Part shown: in pieces, positions 56,719 to 64,000 of the stretch
Numbering within the stretch: the first letter of the stretch is position 1
Layout: each line of letters opens with the position of its first letter
Assembly: GCF_026151205.1 (NCBI RefSeq)
Contig: NC_087072.1
Coordinates: forward strand, 503,501-567,500
DNA length: 64,000 nt
DNA from: Bolinopsis microptera
Lineage: Eukaryota; Ctenophora; Tentaculata; Lobata; Bolinopsidae
Direction of reading: 5' to 3'
The notes under the pieces: model-generated
The model's input: the letters and a program-made list of their open reading frames with translations, nothing else
What the model was told of the DNA's origin: nothing
Databases searched by the model: none
Translations under genes and position numbers: made by a program

Positions 56719-59700
56719 TTAGCCCTTTTTGTCTTTCTTCTTTTTGTCCTTCTTGTCCTTCTTCTTTTTGTCCTTTTTGCCCTTTTTCTTGTTGCACACA
56801 GCAATTCCAGAGATAGCTCCGTCCTTTCCGCACTTCTCTTTTTTCTTTCCTACAGGGGTTGTAACAATAGAATAATCGAAATTGTGGATCAATATTGATA
56901 ACATGCAACATCTAATTTAATTAGTTTATTTGATATTCAATATTGAATAAAAACAAACTGATTCGATTTCTGAATGTTTTTAGTCTGAATATTAAAAATA
57001 CTCGATTTGATTGTAAGTTAGATTACCTTTTATCTTGAATCCCTTCTGACACTTGTACGCGACAGTGTCCCCGACGTTAACTTCCGGCCCAGCTGGGATC
57101 GCTATTCCGTTCTCCGGAGCCACAACTTTACAGGTTTGTGCTGCTTCTTTAGTCTTCACCGTGATAACAGCTTCCTGAGACCGGAATCTCTTCCTTGCCA
57201 CACATTTGTACTGACCTGTACGTGTACGTGGTTAGAAAACTACCAGAAACGTACTGTATCAGAAAATAGCTGTCATTATTACTATACTAAGTGAGTCTTT
57301 TGAATATAATATGATGTCCTCATTAAAATTATTCGACTCAATTTAACTCAATAACAGTAACAGTAACAGTAACAGTAACAGTAACAGTAACAGTAACAGT
57401 AACAGTAACAGTAACAGTAACAGTAACAGTAACAGTAACAGTAACAGTAACAGTAACAGTAACAGTAACAGTAACTATGGTAACTAGTAGTGTAACTATG
57501 GTAACTCAGTAACAGTCGCAGTAGCAATTGTTTTACCGTCGTTATCAGATGTAATGTCCTTGATGGTGTAGTCTAAACGGTTGAGCTCCCTCACTATCTC
57601 GGTCCAGGTGGCTCCCTCGTCGCTGGAGAAGAACCAGTCCACCCTTGAAGGGGTCACCAGACTCTGACAACTGATTTTCAGGTCAGAGGACTGAGTGACA
57701 TCTGTAAACTCGGCAGGTTCGGCTGTCAACCATTGTTCCACACAGTCCGGACAGCAGGCATCTCCTTCATACACCGGCATTTCCTGGTGGTGTATCAGTG
57801 TTATACGAACAACGAAGCGACCTTTAATTTTCAGTTGCTGGCGTACGATTCTAGGATAAGTTCGGGTACCATTTCTTTCAAGTTTATAATAATTACCATT
57901 TATTTCAAGTTTATAATTATAAATTAATATGTAATATTAATACGAATTATGAGTTACGATAATTACGAATTATGACATTTGACAAACCGTTTTCTTGCAC
58001 TTGCTACAGAGAGTCTTGACGCAGATCACCTCGCCCTGCCCTTCACATTGACAAGTCTCACACGTGTTCTCATTTTCCCACGTGGCTCCCACCTGGTGAG
58101 GTTATTGAGTTGAATCTGGGTAGATTAAGCTAAAGAATAAGGTTTATTTTAAAGTCTCCTAACCCTCCCAACTAACCTCCTTCTCTTCTCCATTAAAAGT
58201 ACACTGACACTCCTCAGCCGCTATACACTTGCCTCCGAGCAGGTAAGTTCCTTTAGGACAGAAGCAGCCCTCGTTACACTGTCCAGCCATCTTACCACAC
58301 TCCGGGGTCTTGTCTCCGCAAGTTGGGGGACAGTAGCTTCCGCACGGCTCGTACACTAGCCCCTCCTCGCAAGTCAGCGCTGAGTGTGTTAGTTTAGGAT
58401 TTATTGTTGGTTTTAATTTCAGACATAGTGTGTTAGTTTAAGATTTATTGTTGGTTTTAACTTTAGACATAGTGTGTTGGTTTAAGATTTATTCTTGGTT
58501 TTAATTTCAGACATATGGTAGAGATAAGCCTTTGATGATGGGGTTTATGCTATTTTATTTAGGGTTTATGTTATTTTAGGTTATTTTATCTGGGGTGCAG
58601 CCCAACTTACGACAGTAGCTAGCCTTATCTCTCCAAGCCTCCAGACCCTGGACTCCCTTCTCCTGGCACTCCTTAACATATGCTTTAATAGAGTGGCAAG
58701 CACATGCGGAATCATAACAAGCACACGTGTCGTATTTGCAGTTCCGGATCGTGGCTTCCGGGTCCACTAGAGCGTGACAAGCCGCGAATGGAGCAGCTGG
58801 AAATGTGAAAATATCGAAATTAGAGAAATAATTTTGGTTCAGTCATTATTTTATTCTATAATCGCCATAAATCCAAAATTTAATTGAAAAAATATCTTTT
58901 CACCATTATATAACCCACCTTCAAGGACATCGCAGGCTTGGTCAGCTATTGGAGTTGCCCCAGGGAAGAAGGTATCATCACACGGGTGTTCTGGCTGTGG
59001 TTCTTCCTCGCACACCTCGTCATTATACTTGTTGCCCCAGCCGAAGTCGTTGAGATCCGCCCCACCCTGCTCATTACCATCATCTTCGTCCCAGGAGCCG
59101 CACAGACCTGAGGTTCCCTCGAAGTACTTGCCGTGGATAGAGGAGGAGACGGTGCTGTTACCGTCCCAGGTCAGATCCAGAGCTTCTAATCCGTTAGCTT
59201 TCATCACCTTGACTACCACCTGATCAGTGTATCATGCAGTGATCCAACAAGATTATTACATTCGGTACTTCCTATTAGAATATGCTTACTCCAGTAGCAG
59301 GGTGTAGTTGAGTGTGCACTACGATGTCAGAGGTTTTGTCATTTGGTAACTCAAATACAGTGAGTTTTACTTAATGCAATATTATTATTTGATTAAAAAC
59401 GAAAGAAGGTGAATTATGAAATGAATAACTAGTCAAGCTGGATCACATATTGTAGCTGTATATTGACCACATAACACATCAATCTTCCTTTTTTTTTCAG
59501 ACCGGCCAAACCGAGTGGCAAACAGGAAAATACAAAATTCATGTATTTGCGCCTGAGGGTAATTTAGAAATTGTGCTCCTAGGGTTGGAACTACTGATAA
59601 AATTGCGTACTTCATCAATATCGAGAATGACTTTAAAAAGGATCCTGTGTATAGAAAATTAGTAGATACCGAAATGCATACTCGATTTCACTTAGCTTAG

Positions 59701-62700
59701 AAGAATAGATTTTTACTCAAACTCCAGGGAAAATCAGTTTTTCTGGATTGTTTCCAAAAGTGAGCATTTTGGGCCTTCATACCCTTCACAGTGCTAATAT
59801 ATACATGTGCATTGCGATCATTTTAAACACAAGATTCAGTCTCTAATCCGTTCAGAAGCTGCGATACACATTTCCCATATACGCGCCTAATATGAAATAT
59901 GGGCGTGGTCCCACAGGGTTGAGACTAACGACACAACATATTGCGCACCGAAGTGATCTGAGTTACCAATGACCTATTTAACCAAATTCAGTAGCAAACA
60001 ACTCTGTACATCGTACTCGTAGTGCACACTCAACTACATCCTGCTACTGGAGTAACTTGGTTGAACGAGTCTTTTCTGGTGAATTCAAATTTTAAATATT
60101 ATTCAGATTCTTTGATTGTGGATCTCTGCAGTTCCTTCAATAACACGTGGCCCTATTATTTCGTTAGTACGAAGTAAAAGGTTCGATGGTAAGTGAAAAT
60201 TTTGTGGTAAGAAATTGGACTCACTGTGCTGCCGGCAAGTTTAACAGAAATGGATTCCCTGGTCTTCCCCTTGCCTCTGAATGATTTCTCGTACGGTAGG
60301 ATCACTGCTTCATCCCCTACTTTAACCTCTCCCGCCGGTCCGAGGTACAGTTTTACAGCTGAAATAAGCTCAATTAAGACTAGCTATGTCAACTACTACA
60401 CCGCTAGTTGTTAAAGTTAAAATAACAGTTGAACATCTTTAACTTCTATAACTGATTTATGGGAATGAAGAGCTCACATTGGAAGAAGACTTCAACAGCG
60501 TCATTCCAAGCTACATTCTTGTTACCATCTCTGTGCTTGTTTGTTCCAACCACTTCAAAGTCTTCTGTTTTCACCTACAATTGAATCGAAAAGATGCAGT
60601 GAATGTAGTGTAACTATGGTAACTAGTTACTAACGAATGGGTGGCTTCGAAACTAACAGTTACTATGTTTACTAACTTCTAGAACACAAGAGTTGGCAGT
60701 TACTATGGTTACTGTTACTATGGTTACTAACTTCTAGAACAAAAGAATTGGCAGTTACTATGGTTACTAACGAATGGGTGGCTTCGAAAAAATCAATATT
60801 GACAAGAATCTTATTCAAAGATACTTTTACATACTGTGTCAGTAAGTTTGATATATAACAAGATTTATCCATGGACGGAACCTACCTAGTACCTATTGAC
60901 CTGAATTCTTTCAAAATTAGAAATACTTTTAAAAAGTCTTACCAAAGAGAATCTGCAGTTTCCACCCTGGAAATCGTGCCTGTATCCGTCAAATGTCTTG
61001 TAGTGAGGATCTCCCGTCACCAAACAGTTTCCTGGCACTGAGGGCAGTTATTATGGTTACTAACAGTCACCAAACAGTTTCCTGGCACTGAGGGTATTAT
61101 ACAGTTACTATGGTTACTAACAGTCACTAAACAGTTTCCTGGCACTGAGGGTGTTCACTATTCAGTTACTATGGTTACTAACAGTCACCAAACAGTTTCC
61201 TGGCACTGAGGGTGTTCAGAAACTTGTTAGTAAGGAAAAGTTGTTCCTCTATTAGAAATAATTAAACTACTTAATGCTGAACAGTTACTAACGTCTAGAA
61301 CACAATAGTTGGCAGTTACTATGGTTACTAACAGTTACTATGGTTACTAACAGTTACTATGGTTACTAACGTCTAGAACACAATAGTTGGCAGTTACTAT
61401 GGTTACTAACAGTTACTATGGTTACTAACGGTTACTATGGTTACTAACGTCTAGAACACAAGAGTTTGCAGTTACTATGGTTACTAACAGTTACTATGGT
61501 TACTAACGTCTAGAGCACAAGAATTGGCAGTCCTCGTCGTAGTACCCCTCCTCGGTAGCTTCACATGTGACCTCCTGTTCAATACAGCTGCACTCTGTCT
61601 CTCCTATTGAAGAACAGGAGCATTCCGTGTAATCCCCCTCCTTCCACGTCTCTCCTTCCTGAGGGACAACAAACATGTGTCTTCAACATTTAACAGTACT
61701 GGGGGACAACAAACCTGTGTTTTCAACATTTAACAGTACTAGGGGACAACAAACCTGTGTCTTCAACATTTAACAGTACTGCTTAAATCAAAACTATAAC
61801 TGCGATAGTTCCTTCCTGATATTGAAAAGGCTTCCAGACATACAACTAAGCTGGAATGGGTAGCTAAGATATAACTAAGCTGGAATGGGTAGCTAAGCTG
61901 GAATGGGTAGCTAAGATACAACTAAGCTGGAATGGGTGGCTAAGATATAACTAAGCTGGAATGGGTAGCTAAGCTGGAATGGGTAGCTAAGATACAACTA
62001 AGCTGGAATGGGTAGCTAAGATATAACTAAGCTGAATGGGTAGCTAAGCTGGAATGGGTAGCTAAGATACAACTAAGCTGGAATGGGTAGCCTAAGATAC
62101 AACTAAGCTGGAATGGGTAGCTAAGCTGGAATGGGTAGCTAAGATACAACTAAGCTGGAATGGGTAGCTAAGATATAACTAAGCTGGAATGGGTAGCTAA
62201 GCTGGAATGGGTAGCTAAGATACAACTAAGCTGGAATGGGTAGCTAAGATATAACTAAGCTGGAATGGGTAGCTAAGCTGGAATGGGTAGCTAAGATGCA
62301 ACTAAGCTGGAACGGGTAGCGAAGATACAACTAAGCTGGAATGGGTAGCTAAGATGCAACTAAGCTGGAACGGGTAGCTAAGATACAACTAAGCTGGAAT
62401 GGGTAGCTAAGATACAACTAAGCTGGAACGGGTAGCTAAGATACAACTAAGCTGGAACGGGTAGCTAAGATGCAACTAAGTGGAATCCGGTACAAATACA
62501 ACTTCAGGCACTGAGGTCAGCTAGAATACAACTAATGTCTGTTTAGAAATATTACAACTAAGGCTGGAAATGGTTAGCTTAGAACACAAGCGGTAACGTT
62601 ACTAAGGATACATAACGGAATGGTACTAACGCTAGAACAAGCTGTAATGGGTTACTAAGTTACAACATACTATGGTTGCTAACAGTACAACTAACTTGAA

Positions 62701-63864
62701 ACAAGTAGCAAGTCAACTCGTGAACCCCGGTAGCTATACACACTCCAGTCAATACGTGACTATGTCTCACTAAGCGGAATTCTGTGTAAATCCCACTACT
62801 GCACGATGTCTCTAAGAACAACAACTGGACGTCAAATATAACACAGTACCTGGGTAGCAAAAACCTCTTAACTTTGTAACGTAGCTAAATCAAAACTATA
62901 ATGGATAGTCTACTGATATGAAAAGGCTTGAACGAGCTAATACAACTAAGCTGGAATGGGTAGCTAAGATACAACTAAGCTGGAACGGGTAGCTAAGATA
63001 CAACTAAGCTGGAATGGGTAGCTAAGATATAACTAAGCTGGAACGGGTAGCTAAGATGCTAACAAAGAAATATATAAACTCACGAGTCTCTCCTGATCCC
63101 CCTCACACACAGCTAGAACCTGTAGCTCTACATCCACACAGTCCGTAATATCTCCCTCAGTCACACACACTCTGTATGGTCCTTCGTCTGTATCTTGTGC
63201 GTCACAGATCTGTTAGGCGGATAGTTTAAAATAGCATTAAAATAGCATTAAATTAGCATTAAAATAGCATTGAAATAGCATTAAAATAGCATTAAATTAG
63301 CATTAAAAAGCCATTTTGCAACTTTTAAAGCTCACCTTGAGAGATTTGCCTCCCTGAAGTAGAGTAAATTTGTCATTAGAGAAGTCCACGGCAGTGTCCA
63401 CCAGCCCAGATGCCCAAGTAAAGTCCTCCGCTGAAAAGTCCCCATCCCCAATAACATTCACCTGGGGTAAAGCTGATAAGTTCGCAACAGATAACCATAA
63501 AACTATGACGTCATCACTATGACGTCATCCCCAATAACATTCACCTGGGGTAAAGCTGATAATTTCGCAACAGATAACCATAAAACTATGACGTCATCAC
63601 TTATTAGAGTCCTGATGGTCGCTCTTCAAGTTGAGATATCTTATTTAATAAGCTGACGGCGGTGCTCTGTAACCATAGTAACACGGTACTCACCGAAAGA
63701 GTCTGACAATCTCCCTCCTTCACAGTCTTGGGCGAGTCTCCCTCCAGCTCTATCAGGTTCTTGGGAGGTACCGGAATAACGTCCAGATCGAACTTACAGG
63801 CGCCCACAACTCCGTTATAGATAACCTCGGCTACGTAGTCATTCTCATCAGTTATCTGTGCGGG
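56719..63864 (-). CDS. secreted mosaic protein: Ig, VWC-like, VWD, C8, TIL, Ig, sushi and lysine tail (5' partial)
   Basis: Fourteen exons, all in phase: 63694-63864, 63336-63461, 63084-63209, 61508-61658, 60943-61037, 60478-60574, 60225-60358, 58919-59219, 58611-58796, 58177-58379, 57988-58092, 57537-57783, 57027-57215, 56719-56849. At least 753 residues; the gene continues beyond the window. Domains in order: Ig ends (NDYVAEV..GACKFDLDV; DEGPYRVCV), a Cys-rich VWC-like block (ETWKEGDYTECSC), VWD with GDPHYKTFDGYRHDFQGGNC and SSSIHGKYFEGTSGLCGSWD, C8 (CKYDTCACYDSACAC), TIL (CPPTCGDKTPECG..EGCFCPKG), VWC-like (TCETCQCEG), Ig (LKISCQS to DNDGQYKCVA), one sushi module (CKVVAPENGIAIPAG), then KKDKKKKDKKDKKKK. 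VWD/C8/TIL is the mucin, SCO-spondin and zonadhesin type assembly unit, so an extracellular matrix, mucus or adhesion role is likely. No identity is claimed. Confidence 0.85.
57350..57520. repeat. CAGTAA hexamer array with GTAACTATGGTAAC motifs
   Basis: About 20 CAGTAA units precede two GTAACTATGGTAACT motifs. All lie in the intron between exons 57537-57783 and 57027-57215. Confidence 0.9.
58381..58515. repeat. 44-bp tandem repeat, three copies, in the C8-TIL intron
   Basis: AGTGTGTTAGTTTAGGATTT and GTTGGTTTTAATTTCAGACAT recur at about 58384, 58428 and 58472, next to the TIL exon acceptor. Confidence 0.85.
59286..60055. mobile_element. non-autonomous TIR element of about 770 bp in a VWD intron
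   Basis: TTACTCCAGTAGCAGGGTG and the following AGTTGAGTGTGCACTACGA at the left end recur inverted at the right end (60018-60055), about 38 bp with a few changes. No transposase frame. The palindromic ends make the target duplication ambiguous. Confidence 0.65.
60600..60790. repeat. intron array of CAGTTACTATGGTTACTAAC with a 24-bp duplicated flank
   Basis: ACTAACGAATGGGTGGCTTC plus GAAA occurs at 60629-60652 and 60766-60789. Between them lie GTTACTATGGTTAC units and two copies of TTCTAGAACA(C/A)AAGAGTTGGC. The latter are diverged copies of the end of the exon at 61508. Confidence 0.85.
61005..61215. repeat. splice acceptor of a VWD exon multiplied four times
   Basis: CACCAAACAGTTTCCTGGCA plus CTGAGGG (exon start plus acceptor, minus strand) occurs at about 61018, 61068, 61125 and 61187. 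The copies are separated by CAGTTACTATGGTTACTAAC. Only the copy nearest the exon body is contiguous with the VWD coding sequence. Confidence 0.9.
61285..61530. repeat. splice donor of the upstream exon multiplied, with GTTACTATGGTTAC units
   Basis: The minus-strand exon end TTCTTGTGCTCTAGAC with donor GTTAGTAACC (true junction at 61508) recurs as diverged copies near 61446, 61372 and 61293. Between them are runs of CAGTTACTATGGTTACTAA. Confidence 0.9.
61660..61780. repeat. tandem duplication beside an acceptor, three copies
   Basis: GGGACAACAAACCTGTGT and CTTCAACATTTAACAGTACT recur at 61663, 61704 and 61743. They start at the acceptor of exon 61508-61658. Confidence 0.85.
61840..62480. repeat. 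CTAAGCTGGAATGGGTAG minisatellite
   Basis: About 30 units of CTAAGCTGGAATGGGTAG alternating with CTAAGATA(C/T)AA. Resumes at 62935-63058. Confidence 0.9.
62481..62934. other. scrambled, indel-rich copy of the 61290-61900 exon-intron region
   Basis: Order of recognisable pieces follows 61290-61900. First come motif and CTAGAACA remnants. Then GTCAATAC, ACTATGTCTC and ATTCTGTGTAAATCCC echo the exon at 61508-61658. Then AACACAGTACC, AAATCAAAACTATAA and GATATGAAAAGGCTT echo the intron. Differences are dense small indels, which no coding or repeat model explains. It is either a decayed duplicated exon or uncorrected read sequence in the assembly. Confidence 0.55.
62935..63058. repeat. second block of the CTAAGCTGGAATGGGTAG minisatellite
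   Basis: Same units as 61840-62480, continuing up to the donor side of exon 63084-63209. Confidence 0.85.
63215..63312. repeat. 11-bp TTAAAATAGCA tandem repeat
   Basis: About eight units of TTAAAATAGCA or ATTAAATTAGC in the intron between exons 63084-63209 and 63336-63461. Confidence 0.85.
63447..63600. repeat. 79-bp tandem duplication spanning an acceptor
   Basis: CCCCAATAACATTCACCTGG to CTATGACGTCATCAC occurs at about 63446-63516 and 63525-63599. The repeat includes the acceptor of exon 63336-63461 and its first 15 or so bases. Two TGACGTCA words sit in the spacer. Confidence 0.85.
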
Positions 63865-64000
63865 CTGAGGAGACGGAACTTCAGAAACAAGATAAACTGA
63901 TTCTCATCTCTTATAACGTAAGGATCATCACCACAATGTAACAGTGAATTTGTTTAAGACATTGTCCGTTTGATTAGTGATGACCATGTACTTTACAATA

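Noticed and set aside
1-64000. tRNA, rRNA or other structured RNA genes
   Set aside because: I searched by eye for tRNA B-box words (GGTTCGAAT-type) and rRNA-like stretches and found none that could be supported.

Overview
The window is animal nuclear DNA. It has many small GT-AG introns, rhodopsin-like seven-helix receptors, a secreted mosaic protein with von Willebrand D, C8, TIL, Ig and sushi modules, and decayed LINE-type and Penelope-like retroelement pieces. There is no prokaryotic gene organisation. I cannot name the species from sequence alone; a marine invertebrate, possibly an early-branching one, is a guess.

Layout. Positions 1-17100 hold no supported intact gene: two 5'-truncated reverse-transcriptase relics, old interspersed repeats, and large minisatellites (33, 40, 40 and 17 bp units). 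A seven-exon receptor gene runs 17203-21204 (+). Its introns are filled with minisatellites, and its last codons and stop are the founder of a 63-bp array of about 60 copies (21154-24974). Four related receptors follow on the + strand (A 27316-30517, B 40929-42186, C 44062-45239, D 46692-48041). All share a body exon plus a short C-tail exon behind a phase-1 intron. Receptor A alone carries a second intron that looks newly made. Between them lie a 1.4-kb-arm inverted repeat, foldback and TIR elements, a Penelope-like remnant and more minisatellites. At 51329-55864 two paralogous genes of unknown function diverge from a CpG-rich region with CCAAT, E-box, CRE, E2F and YY1-like sites. From 56719 to the window end, on the minus strand, is the 3' part (at least 14 exons) of the Ig/VWD/C8/TIL/sushi gene.

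The main discovery candidate is a recurring signature. A short near-palindromic motif of the form GTNACC-AT-GGTNAC, or a small array of its relatives, lies between two direct copies of 9-46 bp of flanking sequence. I find it at a dozen or more loci, both intergenic and genic. In receptor A and in the 17-kb receptor the duplicated flank is the end of an exon. The upstream copy then provides the splice donor and the downstream copy the polypyrimidine tract and acceptor, so splicing restores the ancestral coding sequence exactly. The same motif sits inside several of the minisatellites and at multiplied splice junctions of the VWD gene. This suggests a motif-linked duplication process that seeds both minisatellites and new introns. 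The motif also resembles the RFX X-box.
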